Shown: positions 50,438 through 60,900 of the stretch, piece after piece
Layout: each line of letters opens with the position of its first letter
Position numbering within the stretch: position 1 is the first letter of the stretch
Assembly (NCBI GenBank): GCA_902786345.1
Contig: CADACB010000005.1
Location: 62,502-126,501 of the forward strand
DNA: 64,000 bases
DNA from: an uncultured Ruminococcus sp.
Lineage (GTDB): Bacteria > Bacillota > Clostridia > Oscillospirales > Acutalibacteraceae
Direction: 5' to 3'
Notes under the pieces: generated by a model
Told to the model about the DNA's origin: nothing
Databases searched by the model: none
What the model saw: the letters and a program-made list of their open reading frames with translations, nothing else
Program-made: the position numbers and the translations under genes

Positions 50438-51208
50438 TCAGTTTTTATAATATCTGGTCTGAGCAATAAGATCATTGATCTCCTGAATAGCTGCAATATG
50501 CTCAAGCTCTTCCTCATTGAGATCGTCAAGCTTTGAAATCTCAAGCAGCAGACCATCCAGCTTTACAAGAACATTCTCGTTCATTTCAACAAGACCTTTC
50601 ACATAGCTGATATGCTCATTATATATCTTAAGCTGGTCACCAACCGATTTTGATGAAACACCCACACCGCCTACAGTACGGGAATTGCTGATTTTTGTCA
50701 TAAGCTTTTTATAATCCTTATAATCAAATATCATCATTCTGTTTAGCATTTTCTTTACATTGTTATAGAAAAGTAGCTTAACAGAATCTATGGCATTCTG
50801 AAATCTTGTAAAGGTCATTTCCTGGGGAACAAAAAACTGTTCAAGTATGCTATCAAGAGCCTTGTCCTTATCCTCCATTCTGTATATCTGTTCAACAGCA
50901 GTTTCAATCTCGGTGTCAAAAACATCTCTGCCTCTCGCTTTTTCAAGAGCCTCGATATATTCTCTCGGACCGGTAAGCTCGGAATTTTTAAAAAGCTTTA
51001 CAGGCTGAGCTTCAGGTTCACTGAACAGCAATGTATAGTTTCCATAGCCAAAGCCTATTAAACTCATCACGATTGTTGTTGCTGCAAGTGCCGCTGAAAA
51101 AGCACCTCCGGCAAAGCTAAGACCTACCAGACCTTTGGAGAACATTACCACATTCAGGAGAGCGATTCCCAGATTAAGCATTATTATTTTCCATATTCTG
51201 TTTTTCAT
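50438..51208 (-). CDS. Membrane-anchored coiled-coil protein of the TelA/VWA module (XpaC-position)
   Basis: A 256-residue protein with two N-terminal membrane helices (~8-27 and ~35-56) and a cytoplasmic helical domain of about 190 residues (REYIEALEKARGRDV, then long coiled-coil from residue ~150). No catalytic motif is visible. It holds the position that XpaC has next to YaaN in Bacillus, but sequence similarity cannot be claimed. It opens the operon at GGAGGG-ATG 51208, so the order is membrane coiled-coil, VWA/SBP, TelA. I do not recognise a family. Confidence 0.7.
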   Translation of the reverse strand: MKNRIWKIIMLNLGIALLNVVMFSKGLVGLSFAGGAFSAALAATTIVMSLIGFGYGNYTLLFSEPEAQPVKLFKNSELTGPREYIEALEKARGRDVFDTEIETAVEQIYRMEDKDKALDSILEQFFVPQEMTFTRFQNAIDSVKLLFYNNVKKMLNRMMIFDYKDYKKLMTKISNSRTVGGVGVSSKSVGDQLKIYNEHISYVKGLVEMNENVLVKLDGLLLEISKLDDLNEEELEHIAAIQEINDLIAQTRYYKN

Positions 51209-51355
51209 TTTCCCTCCTGTTTTCCTCCTGTCCTGAAGCTGTCAGGCAATCCCATAGCGAGATACCTGCTCACTGCATTTGCATATACCAAAGAAAAATC
51301 ACAGTAATTTCTATACTGATAATTCTGTAATTGACCTTTCTTCCGCACTATCATA

Positions 51356-51384
51356 ATTTTACTATTATAACGATTGTTTGTCAA
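51356..51384 (-). promoter_or_regulatory. Promoter of the TelA/VWA module
   Basis: Minus strand TTGACA, 17-base spacer, TAAAAT; start near 51349, leader about 140 bases. The 51209-51632 gap has no gene; it also holds the terminator at 51537-51573. Confidence 0.7.
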
Positions 51385-51536
51385 TATTATATGTTAAAAG
51401 GCACAAAGCCGGAAAATCGGATATTTGCGTTCTTTTATCCATAAAAATCATCTCCGGAAGATAATTCCGCCTCGGCTTTTGACTCAACGGCAGATCACCT
51501 TCCGAAAAGTATATTATGTAATCTGTAAAAAAGAAC

Positions 51537-51573
51537 TTCATCCGCACAGCCGGATAACGGTTATGCGGATGAA
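51537..51573 (-). terminator. Terminator of the beta-helix lipoprotein gene
   Basis: TTCATCCGCA with TGCGGATGAA plus an inner stem, and TTTTTT on the minus strand. Confidence 0.75.
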
Positions 51574-51632
51574 ATTCATCAGGAGAAAATTTATATTGGA
51601 GGATGTATTGAAATCATTATGAATTTTATGCT

Positions 51633-53759
51633 TTATACTGCAGTCAATTCCTCGGCACTGTCGGAATCAACGCTCATTCTGCCGGGCGTCTGACCTGTCA
51701 TACCACCCATGTTGCCGCGTCCGCCCATATTACCGCTGTATGAAGTCACACCGTTTTGATCAACATAAGTAACTGCATTTGAAACAGTGAAAGTCGTATA
51801 TTGCGTTCCGCCGGAAACACTGGCCTTGCTATAGCAGCCATGTGTACTGTCGCCGGACGCCGTACCGCCTGTATATACTGTATAGGTTTCATTTTCCTTA
51901 AGGTCTGCACTGCTGAAAACCAGACAGCCATAGCTCTTTTCGGGTGACATTGCAGCTATCACATTACCGCTGCTGTTTGTTATATATACAAGCTTTCCTG
52001 CTTCCTGAGTCTGACTTAAAAGAACTGCAACTGTTTTTTGAGTTGAGGCGTCACCCGGAAGCTCAAGCATATCTGACGTACCTGCTCCTATCAATGTGCC
52101 GCCTGTTACAGTACAACTGCCGTCGTGATCTATAATTCCGTTGCCTGCCTGTGTAGTTCCGTTTACAACGATCATACCGCCGCTTATGTTAAGAGCACCG
52201 TTTGAATCAAGTCCGTCACCCTGTGCGTTGACATAAACTGTGCCGTCTGAGATATTCAATGCGGTACTTATAGAATTGTCGTCAGTACCACTTACCGTTT
52301 TCTCAACCTGAATTTCATTGCTGTAGCTTACCGTAGAAGCCGCATTATTATTCTGATCAATATTCTGCGGGAAACGTCTGCCTCCAAAGTCCATATTATT
52401 GTCAAAATTTCCGAATCCGCTGCCGTCATTTCCGCCTGCTGCGTTGATACCATCGTCGCTTGCAGTTATATCAACAGTACCGCCGGAAATATCAATCGCG
52501 ATAGCTTCAAGACCTTCATACGACTGTGATACGGTTATCGTACCGCCGCTGACACTGAGATTTGTATCGGCGTGTATTCCGTCATCGCCTGCTTTTATAT
52601 TGAAAGTTCCGTCTTTTATGATAGCATCGCCGTTGGAATGTATGGCGTCATCATATGAGTCTATATTTATAGTACCGCCGTTTATTGTTATATTTGTACC
52701 TGCCTTCAGACCCTTTACGCTTTCATCCGATGAGCTGTTGCTGTTGCTCTGACTGAATCTGCCAAAACCACCCTGATTTTGATTCTGTGTGCTTTGCGTT
52801 CCGGCACCGCTGCCCGTTTTAACGGTAATTGTGCCGCTGTTCACTGTCAGAGTTTTTTCCGCCTGAATACCGTCACTGCCTGAGTTTACGGTTATATCGG
52901 CATTATCAAGAGTGATATGTCCTTTGGCATTATCGTCCGTATCGGAATAGGTTGAACGAAGCCCGTCGCCGTCCTTGGTCGTTACCGTAATCTTTCCGCC
53001 TTCAACGGCAAGGTTATCCCTTCCTGTAATTCCGTTATGAACTGCATTTACCGTGATCGTTCCGCTTGATATGCGGAGAATATCCTTACTTGTTATACCG
53101 TTGCGTGCATTGCCGGTAACGGTAAGAGAACCGTTTCCGAGGATAGTCAGGTCATCCTTGCAGTATACGGCTGCGTTAGGACTGTCGCTTTCCGAATCAT
53201 CATCTGTATCTGATACATAATTACTGCCGTCTGACAAAGTATTTTCAGTATCGTCGTTAAGAAGCAGAATGGTTTTCTCACATTTTTCAGCATAAATTGC
53301 AGCTGTATCCGTGCTGCTGATTCCGGCATTATCAAGAACAAGCTTTACAACATCATTTTTACCGGCACTTATTATCACCTGTCCTGTAAGCTTGCCGCTG
53401 AGAATATATGTACCTGCGGCAGTAATTTTAACTGTATTGCCTTCAACAGAAGCACCGCTTCCCTTAATCTCAGCACTTGTACCATTGAGCTTTATTGAGG
53501 TTGATCCGCTTTCATCATATTCCGTACTTACATCCTCTTCATTAAAGGAAACTTCAGAAACAGATGAAGAGTTATTTGAAGAGTTGTTTGACGAATTCTG
53601 AGCAGATGTATTCCCGGAGGAGGATACAATCTGTCTGTCAGAGCCTTCATTTCCTTCTTTATCTGAGGAGCATCCTGCAAGCATTGCAGAACCGGTTATT
53701 GAAGTGCAAAGCAATGCAATAATAAATGTTTTTCTTAAAGCTGAGGTTCTGTTAAACAT
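51633..53759 (-). CDS. Carbohydrate-binding beta-helix lipoprotein (Cthe_2159-like)
   Basis: A 708-residue lipoprotein: signal peptide with LAGC (Cys ~29), a Ser/Asn-rich linker (SSNNSSNNSSS), then a long run of short beta repeats with the pattern G-x-I-T-V-x-x-x-x-D-G-I/L (for example NITINGGTINIDS, DDGIHADTNLS), typical of a right-handed parallel beta-helix. It resembles the Cthe_2159 family (DUF4353), whose Clostridium thermocellum member binds cellulose and acidic polysaccharide. A Gly/Arg-rich end follows (GGRGNMGGMTGQTPG). It would stay on the cell surface and bind glycans. No catalytic set was recognised. It is transcribed alone; the promoter is not clear. Confidence 0.8.
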   Translation of the reverse strand: MFNRTSALRKTFIIALLCTSITGSAMLAGCSSDKEGNEGSDRQIVSSSGNTSAQNSSNNSSNNSSSVSEVSFNEEDVSTEYDESGSTSIKLNGTSAEIKGSGASVEGNTVKITAAGTYILSGKLTGQVIISAGKNDVVKLVLDNAGISSTDTAAIYAEKCEKTILLLNDDTENTLSDGSNYVSDTDDDSESDSPNAAVYCKDDLTILGNGSLTVTGNARNGITSKDILRISSGTITVNAVHNGITGRDNLAVEGGKITVTTKDGDGLRSTYSDTDDNAKGHITLDNADITVNSGSDGIQAEKTLTVNSGTITVKTGSGAGTQSTQNQNQGGFGRFSQSNSNSSSDESVKGLKAGTNITINGGTINIDSYDDAIHSNGDAIIKDGTFNIKAGDDGIHADTNLSVSGGTITVSQSYEGLEAIAIDISGGTVDITASDDGINAAGGNDGSGFGNFDNNMDFGGRRFPQNIDQNNNAASTVSYSNEIQVEKTVSGTDDNSISTALNISDGTVYVNAQGDGLDSNGALNISGGMIVVNGTTQAGNGIIDHDGSCTVTGGTLIGAGTSDMLELPGDASTQKTVAVLLSQTQEAGKLVYITNSSGNVIAAMSPEKSYGCLVFSSADLKENETYTVYTGGTASGDSTHGCYSKASVSGGTQYTTFTVSNAVTYVDQNGVTSYSGNMGGRGNMGGMTGQTPGRMSVDSDSAEELTAV

Positions 53760-53966
53760 ATATATTCCCCTTTCATTAATTCGTTTACTTGTTTGTATGA
53801 TGTTATTGTAACAGCATTTTTGGAAATAAATATGATAGTGCTGTTAAATGAATATTAAATAAACCTTAAAAAAAATAAAGAAATTCAATAAACGATAGTG
53901 CATTTTATGAAATAAAGGTTTATAATATAATCAAAATAAAACTTATAATACACAAGAGGCAGGGCT

Positions 53967-54467
53967 ATGAATTTCACTTTAGAAAAATGGGAGCTTAAAT
54001 ATTCCTCAAATATAAGAAAAACTTTTAATGACCGTAGATTTGCTGAATTCTTTCCGGAAAAATTACCTTTTCCGTTTGAAGAAAAACACGCCAGATATTT
54101 CATTGAACAAAGAATATATCACACGGACGAACAACAGTTTTGCAGAGCAATAATCGCAGACGGAAAAATTTCCGGCGGAATTGATGTATTTATCGGCAGC
54201 GGCATATACTCAAAAAGTGCAGAGCTTGTAATATGGGTAACAGAGCCCGAAAATAAACCTATCGCTGCAGAAGCTTTGAAACAGGTATGCAGTTATATTT
54301 TTGAGAAATACAATGTTGTGAGATTATTTGCAAAACCATATTCGATCGACTATGTTTCCTCAGATTTATATGAAGCAGCCGGCTTCACACTTGAAGGAAC
54401 AATGAAAAAATCAGTATGTAAAAATTCTCAGATATATGATCAGAAGATCTATGCCATCATCAGATAA
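53967..54467 (+). CDS. GNAT-family (RimJ/RimL-like) N-acetyltransferase
   Basis: A 166-residue acetyltransferase. The RimJ/RimL-like features are the start FTLEKWELKYSSNIRKTFND, the central IADGKISGGIDVFIG strand pair, and the C-terminal YEAAGFTLEGTMKKSV, in which A/E-GF-x-x-E-G is usual for this group. The family acetylates alpha-amino groups of proteins or small amines; the substrate here is unknown. A weak TATAAT at 53921-53926 precedes it. The gene is convergent with the amylase gene, and a strong shared hairpin separates them. Confidence 0.82.
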   Translation: MNFTLEKWELKYSSNIRKTFNDRRFAEFFPEKLPFPFEEKHARYFIEQRIYHTDEQQFCRAIIADGKISGGIDVFIGSGIYSKSAELVIWVTEPENKPIAAEALKQVCSYIFEKYNVVRLFAKPYSIDYVSSDLYEAAGFTLEGTMKKSVCKNSQIYDQKIYAIIR

Positions 54468-54503
54468 TGACTTTGGCATAAATATGTTTTTTCCGATTAA
54501 AAC

Positions 54504-54547
54504 ACAGCGTCTCACTGCCTTATTACAGAAGTGCAGTGAGACGCTGT
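54504..54547. terminator. Convergent terminator between the acetyltransferase and amylase
   Basis: A perfect 15-base stem (ACAGCGTCTCACTGC with GCAGTGAGACGCTGT) and a 14-base loop. T-rich tracts on both sides suit termination in both directions. Confidence 0.8.
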
Positions 54548-54567
54548 CAGTTTATTTATTTGTTATT

Positions 54568-57453
54568 TTATGTACAGTTGATCGTGAAATATTTCTTTGC
54601 AACCGCACCTGTTGAATCCTTAACCTTTACGCATATATTATATGTTCCTTTTTCGGTAAAGGTAAGCTTTACTGTTGAGTTTGTCTTGTAACCTTGCTTT
54701 GTGGTATATGTGCTGTCTGTGGATTTTTTACAGAACACAGCATACTGCTTTGTACCGCTGCCCCCTGTACCTGCACAGGTTACTGTAATTGAACCGCCCT
54801 TTTCTACCTTGGTCGATGAAAGTGATGATGTATTTGAAAGCGTACTATTTGAGCTTGCAGTTACGGTAAGATTCAGATAAACCTTTGATACAGTACCTGT
54901 TGTGTTATCCTTTGCCTTTATGCACACATTATATACAGTTGCCGTTAAAGGCTTGAATTCTACGGATGTTTTTGTACTATAGCTCTGTACTGTCTTCCAT
55001 GCCGCATCTGTTACCTGCTTATAAAACACAGCATACTTGGTTTCATCACTTAATCCTGTACTTGAACAGCTTACTGTCACCTTTTCACCCAGAGGAACAG
55101 ATTTTGCCGAAAGCGAAGACGTATTGGAAAGGTCACTGTTTGTATTTGCAGTAACAATTACCTGCATATATTTCTTAGCAACCGTATTTTCTCCGTCCTT
55201 TGCTTTTACGCATACATCATAAACAGCAGCACACGCAGGTTTAAAGGTCACCGATGTATTTTCGGAGTAATTCTGCTTGAGAGTCCAGTTTGACTCAGCT
55301 GACTTCTTGTAATAAACTGCATATTTTACACTACCCTGTCCGCCTGATGAGCCGCAGCTTACTGTTACATTTTTTCCGTATGCCGTTTTGGTATCAGAAA
55401 CCGATGAGGTATTTATAAATGCATCAGAAGACTGTCCTGCTGTTTTCCATGAATGATTCGCACCGAATATCATAGAGCTTCCGCTAAGCTGCATACCCTT
55501 TTCCATATTCGCAGGATAACGGTTTGTAGTTGCAGACGAGCTTTCGGTAAAGATAACATTTCCATTGACAAGATTATCAGGAACAGCAATCTCATACAGC
55601 TTTGTTTGACTGTTATATGTCATCAAAGAACCGGGCCATTCGGCATTTTTTATAGTGGGTGATACGCTTTCATCATATATATAAGCATAAACCTTACTCC
55701 ATTTGTAGGCTGAGTTATCAAAATATACACAAACGGACTGTTCAGGATCTCTCTTATAATAGTCGTATTCCTCGGTTATGATCTTACCCTCTGAATTTGT
55801 TGCCGTAAGAGTTACCGTTATCGGAGCACCTGTAACAGCAGATGAGCCTATAGTAATTTTCTGACCGCTTGTATATGTTCCCGAAACACCCTCTGAAGTA
55901 TAATATCTTGCGTTTTCTGTACCGCTTTCCTTAAGAGTTACTGTGAGACTGTCTGTAAAGGATGAGCCTGACGCAGGAGAAGCCGACACACTTCCTGTCA
56001 ATGCAGGTTTATTATATACAACAGCAATACCTGTGCTGCCGATCTTACCTTTAATATAGCCGCCCGAAACCTTAAATTCGTTTCCGGATACCTGATCGGT
56101 ATATGTTCCGTCCGCAATTCTGTTTGCCTTTACGTTTACTGAGGTTGAGTTTCCGCTTACATTTACAAGTACAACGCCGCTTGTGCCGCGTTCATTATAG
56201 GCGATAGATCCGCTGTATGCAAGATACTCGCTCTGTCCGTTAAAGTAGTTATGGAACTTATTGACTTCAACAACTTCCTTGTTGAAACACTGGGTTGAAT
56301 ATATCTCTCCTATATTGCCGCCCCTGTATCCGTTTGTACGTGCAAAATAAAGAGCAGTTGCTTTGTTTCTTGATCCAACCATAGCCCACGTTTTGTTGAT
56401 TATTGACTCTGAAACATTGGTTGTTTCCTTGCCCGTGTTAGAATAAGTATCGTGTGATTCAGCCCACAGTACGCTATTTTCAGCACCTGCCTGCTTATCG
56501 TAATATGATGTTGCAGCACCGCCTGCATTTCCGTTTGAAATGCTGTTTCTTATACCCTTTCCGGTTGAATCATCGGTAACTGACATATATGCTGTATAGC
56601 CTGAAATTGCAGGCCCTCCGGTACTTCCGAGTATCTCGCCATAGCAATACAGTGAATCATATGTGCCGTTAGCCGCATAATAGCTTTTTGCAGCCGGAAT
56701 AACGCTCGACCAGAAGGTATACTGACTTCCCTCTGAGGGAACGCTGATATGCTTTGCAGCGTCAAAACGGAAACCGTCTGCACCACAGTCGATACATTCC
56801 TTAAGATAGTTGATAACATAATTCTGTATTTTGCTGTTTTCAGTATTGAGATCCGGCAATCCGCCCATACTGCCGTGAGTTATGCTATACCGACTGTCAT
56901 AATTAATTTCCGTAAAGCCCTCGCTGTGCCAGCAATTGCTGTCATCTTTAATATCACTGGGCACGGCATTTGAAATATTATATTTTGTCTGATTGCCAAG
57001 ATGATTTGATACAACGTCAACTATAACGTGAATGCCATATTTATGAGCTTCATCACACATTGCCTTGAATTCAGCCTTTGTTCCGAGCGCTGAATTTCCG
57101 GTATCATCAATTGTGAAATTTGCAGGCTGATAATAAACCCACCAGTTTTCGTTTGTCTTGCCCTTTGTTGACTCTTTAGCCTGCTGAATAACAGAGGTCT
57201 GAACCGAGGTATATCCTGCAGCAGCAATGTTTGCCATATTTTCCCTTATGTTATTAAAGGACCATTCCCATGCGTGCAGAATAACTCCGTCCTGACAATT
57301 GTCCATAAGACCATAGTCTGCTGACGCATTTGCCGTTAGACTTAAAGGCTTATTACCGATAGCGCCCAGTCCGGTAAATGCTGCCGCAGCTGTTGCAATA
57401 GAAAGAAAAATTCCGGTTATTTTTCTTCCTGTCTGTCGTGCTTTACTGTACAT
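54568..57453 (-). CDS. Secreted alpha-amylase, GH13_28 (AmyE-like), with CBM26 and Ig-like repeats
   Basis: A 961-residue exported enzyme. A signal peptide (to ~45) precedes a GH13 domain: DVVSNH (146-151), GFRFDAAKH with nucleophile Asp 231, YGEIL with acid Glu 273 and ESHD with Asp 335, the same motif set as Bacillus subtilis AmyE. After an Ig-like/beta region comes a CBM26 starch-binding module (~570-680, from VCVYFDNSAYKWSKVYAY). Three ~93-residue repeats follow (each begins NTSS..., with a Y-A-V-x-Y/C-K-K segment), similar to those of the pullulanase opposite. No dockerin or wall-sorting signal was seen. Start ATG 57453 has AGGAGA nine bases upstream; GTG 57462 touches the site. Confidence 0.92.
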   Translation of the reverse strand: MYSKARQTGRKITGIFLSIATAAAAFTGLGAIGNKPLSLTANASADYGLMDNCQDGVILHAWEWSFNNIRENMANIAAAGYTSVQTSVIQQAKESTKGKTNENWWVYYQPANFTIDDTGNSALGTKAEFKAMCDEAHKYGIHVIVDVVSNHLGNQTKYNISNAVPSDIKDDSNCWHSEGFTEINYDSRYSITHGSMGGLPDLNTENSKIQNYVINYLKECIDCGADGFRFDAAKHISVPSEGSQYTFWSSVIPAAKSYYAANGTYDSLYCYGEILGSTGGPAISGYTAYMSVTDDSTGKGIRNSISNGNAGGAATSYYDKQAGAENSVLWAESHDTYSNTGKETTNVSESIINKTWAMVGSRNKATALYFARTNGYRGGNIGEIYSTQCFNKEVVEVNKFHNYFNGQSEYLAYSGSIAYNERGTSGVVLVNVSGNSTSVNVKANRIADGTYTDQVSGNEFKVSGGYIKGKIGSTGIAVVYNKPALTGSVSASPASGSSFTDSLTVTLKESGTENARYYTSEGVSGTYTSGQKITIGSSAVTGAPITVTLTATNSEGKIITEEYDYYKRDPEQSVCVYFDNSAYKWSKVYAYIYDESVSPTIKNAEWPGSLMTYNSQTKLYEIAVPDNLVNGNVIFTESSSATTNRYPANMEKGMQLSGSSMIFGANHSWKTAGQSSDAFINTSSVSDTKTAYGKNVTVSCGSSGGQGSVKYAVYYKKSAESNWTLKQNYSENTSVTFKPACAAVYDVCVKAKDGENTVAKKYMQVIVTANTNSDLSNTSSLSAKSVPLGEKVTVSCSSTGLSDETKYAVFYKQVTDAAWKTVQSYSTKTSVEFKPLTATVYNVCIKAKDNTTGTVSKVYLNLTVTASSNSTLSNTSSLSSTKVEKGGSITVTCAGTGGSGTKQYAVFCKKSTDSTYTTKQGYKTNSTVKLTFTEKGTYNICVKVKDSTGAVAKKYFTINCT

Positions 57454-57513
57454 ATGCTTCACTCTCCTTTGATAATATTAAAGGCAGAACTCCTTCCGCC
57501 TTGTTTTAACTTT

Positions 57514-57543
57514 ATTTTAACATTTTTTCAAACTGCTTGTAAA
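57514..57543 (-). promoter_or_regulatory. Possible promoter of the amylase gene
   Basis: Minus strand TTTACA, 18-base spacer, TAAAAT, about 55 bases upstream of the ATG. Confidence 0.45.
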
Positions 57544-57771
57544 GCCAAATACTATCACAATTTTTTCTGATTCTTTACCATTAAGCACTTTTAACAACAT
57601 CTAAAATCATATTTTATGAACAATTTCCCTGATATAACATATAAATATACTCAACCGTCAAAATACAAAACAAAAATTTGGTAATTAATTATACAGAAAA
57701 TAAAACATTGATACTCACTCATAAGCTGAATATATGTCAGTTTGTATGATAACACGATTTTATTATGGTCA

Positions 57772-57798
57772 TTTACAACAACTTAATTATTTTATAAT
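57772..57798 (+). promoter_or_regulatory. Possible promoter of the pullulanase gene
   Basis: TTTACA, short 15-base spacer, TATAAT, about 100 bases before ATG 57903. The 57454-57902 gap has no gene and no operator I could identify. Confidence 0.35.
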
Positions 57799-57902
57799 TA
57801 AAAAATTTATTTAATTCCTTTTAAGAAATAAAAAGGCAAAACCCTATATTAAACTATAAATTGAAGGCATACGCCAAAAATTTAATGAAAGAAGGTAAGA
57901 AA

Positions 57903-60900
57903 ATGAACAAGTTCAAAACGGGCATAAGAAAAGCCACAGCGTTTCTTATGTCGGCACTTTTGACAGCATCAGTTTTTTCTATGTCATCAGTACTGAATGC
58001 ATCTGCGGTAACATATTCAGAAATGTCCGCACTGGACCAGTATGCATACAGTGGAGATGATCTTGGGGCAAACTACAGCAAAACATCCACAACATTCAAG
58101 GTCTGGGCACCTACAGCCACAACAGTAAAGATCAAACGCTATAAAACCGGCAGTGACACCGAAAGCGGAGCGGGAGTCATTGAAACCAAGGATATGACAA
58201 AGGGCAGTCAGGGCATATGGTCTATCACAATTTCCGGCGATCTGGCAGGCACTTACTACACCTATCTTGTAACCGCAAACGGCACAACACACGAAACCGT
58301 TGATATTTATGCACGTTCTACTGGTGTAAACGGTATGAGAGGAATGGTCGTTGATCTTGACAGCACAGATCCGGCAGGATGGGAAAATGATCAGCGTGTA
58401 AAGTGTGAAAATCAGACGGACGCAGTTATCTGGGAGCTTCACGTAAGAGATTTTTCATCCTCATCCGATTCCGGTATGAAAAACAAGGGCAAATATCTTG
58501 CCTTCACTGAAACCGGAACAACTGTAAATAATGACGGTGTTCATCCCACAGGTATCGACTATCTTGAGGATCTTGGAGTAACACACGTACATCTTCTTCC
58601 GGTTTATGACTATGCAAGCGTGGATGAAACGAAACTTTCAACAGATCAGTTCAACTGGGGCTATGACCCTATGAACTACAATACACCCGAAGGTTCTTAT
58701 TCAACAGACCCATATAATGGAAATGTCCGCGTAAAAGAATTCAAACAGATGGTGCAGTCGCTCCACAGCAAGGGCATAGGTGTTGTTATGGACGTTGTTT
58801 ATAACCACACAAACTATGGCGGCTCAGGAAAAAATGACTGGTTTGATTTTACTGTTCCAGGTTATTATTACCGTCAGAATGCAAAGGGTGGTTATTCAAA
58901 CGGATCAGGCTGCGGAAATGAAACAGCCAGCGACCGCGCTATGTATCAGAAATTTATGATCGACTCCATTGTTTACTGGGCAACAGAATATCACCTTGAC
59001 GGCTTTCGCTTTGACCTTATGGGTATTCACGATGTCGATACAATGAACAAGATCAGAACTGCTCTTGACAAGATCAACCCTGACATACTTATGTACGGTG
59101 AGCCGTGGACAGCAGAAGCAACTCCATGTCCTAAATCCACAGCTGTTCAGGGTAATATGAAGCTTGTTTCCGAAGAGGTCGCAGCATTTAATGATAAAGT
59201 TCGTGACGCGATCAAAGGAAGCTGCTTCAACGCAGCAGACCCGGGCTTTATTCAGGGCGCAGGCTATGAATACGCGCTCAAGGGCGGCATTCAGGCAAAC
59301 TCCACAACTATGTCCGGCGACAACAAATGGTCAAAGCAGCCGTCACAGACCGTCACCTACACGTCAGCTCACGATAACTATACGCTCTATGACAAACTTG
59401 TAAAATCCTGTAAGGGCGGATCGGGCTACGGCAACAGATATGATGATCTTGTTGCAATGAACAAGATGGCTGGCGGTATTATCCTCACCTCACAGGGTAT
59501 GTCATTCTTCCAGGCAGGCGAGGAATTTGCGCGAAGCAAATACGGCGATGAAAACAGCTATAAATCATCCACCTCTACAAACCAGCTCAAATGGGCAAAC
59601 ACTGTCACATATTCCGATATTGTTTCCTACTATAAAGGTCTTATAGAGATCAGAAAGGCATATTCCCCATTCCGTGATCCAACAAACACAAGTAATGATA
59701 CAATATACTTCTCGTGGGGCACAGGTTGTCCGGCTAATGTTGTTGCCTTCACAATGTGCAACCAGCTCAAATCATCAAACGAATGGAACTTTGTTGCGGT
59801 TATACACAATGCAAACACTACCTCTCAGACTGTAACACTTCAGACCCACGATAAATATACTCTCCCCACACAGTGGGTAAAAATTGCTGATGGTTCAACA
59901 GCAGGCACAAAGTCACTTGGTACTGTAAGCGGCAATTCTGTTACCGTTCCCGGTCGCTCTACCGTTGTACTCGTTGATAAAGCAAGTTTTGACAGTACTG
60001 ATATTTCATCAAAGTGCAGTGTAACAGTCAACCATATTATCAAGTCAACAGGTCAGACCTACAAAACCGAAACACTCAAGGGCAATGAGGGTGCTTCATA
60101 TACCACCTCTCCTCTGGCTGAACTCACTTCTCAGGGCTATACAGCAGCTTCAACTTCGGGTCAGACAACAGGTACATTTTCAAAAAGCGGTGCATCAGTC
60201 AACTACTATTACGAGCTTGATGCAACAAAATACGGTACAGTAACTATCAGGTATGTTGATGCCGACACACAGTCATCTATTGCAGACAACGATGTAAAAA
60301 CAGGTCTTATTGGTTCGTCATACAGCTTTACAGCCAAAGCCATACAGGGCTATGATGCACCAAGCGGAGCAAAAACAGGTACATACTCACAGTCTGCACA
60401 AACTATCACCTTTGAATACACAAAGCAGGAACAAACAGGTCTTAAGGTACATTACTACAATTCCTCAGGTTGGTCACAGGTTGCAATGTATGTATATTCG
60501 GGCGATGGTGACTCAGCTACAAAATATACCGGCAATTGGCCCGGTACACTTATGACAAGCGACGGTGAAGGCTGGTACAGCGGAACGGTTGATGTAAACG
60601 ACTCAGTACGCTTCATTGCTAACAATAACAATAACGGCTCACAGGATCCCGAAGGTATGGGGTCAACAGGCTATCTCGTAAGCGGCGAATGCTGGGTGAA
60701 AGGCGGCAAGGTTTATCCCACAGGCAAGGTAACTGTTACATATACTACAACAGACGGAAAAACTCTTGGCAAGGATATTCTTACCGGTATGGCTGACGGA
60801 ACAAACTCATATACAACTCAATCTAAATCCTTCACAGGTTATGAGCTTTCATCAGCGCCCTCAAATGCATCAGGCAAGTTCACTCAGGCTGAAATAACCG

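Noticed and set aside
51365-51547. A 60-codon minus-strand frame upstream of the TelA module promoter
   Set aside because: It runs from the terminator of the previous gene into the promoter, with no start signal.
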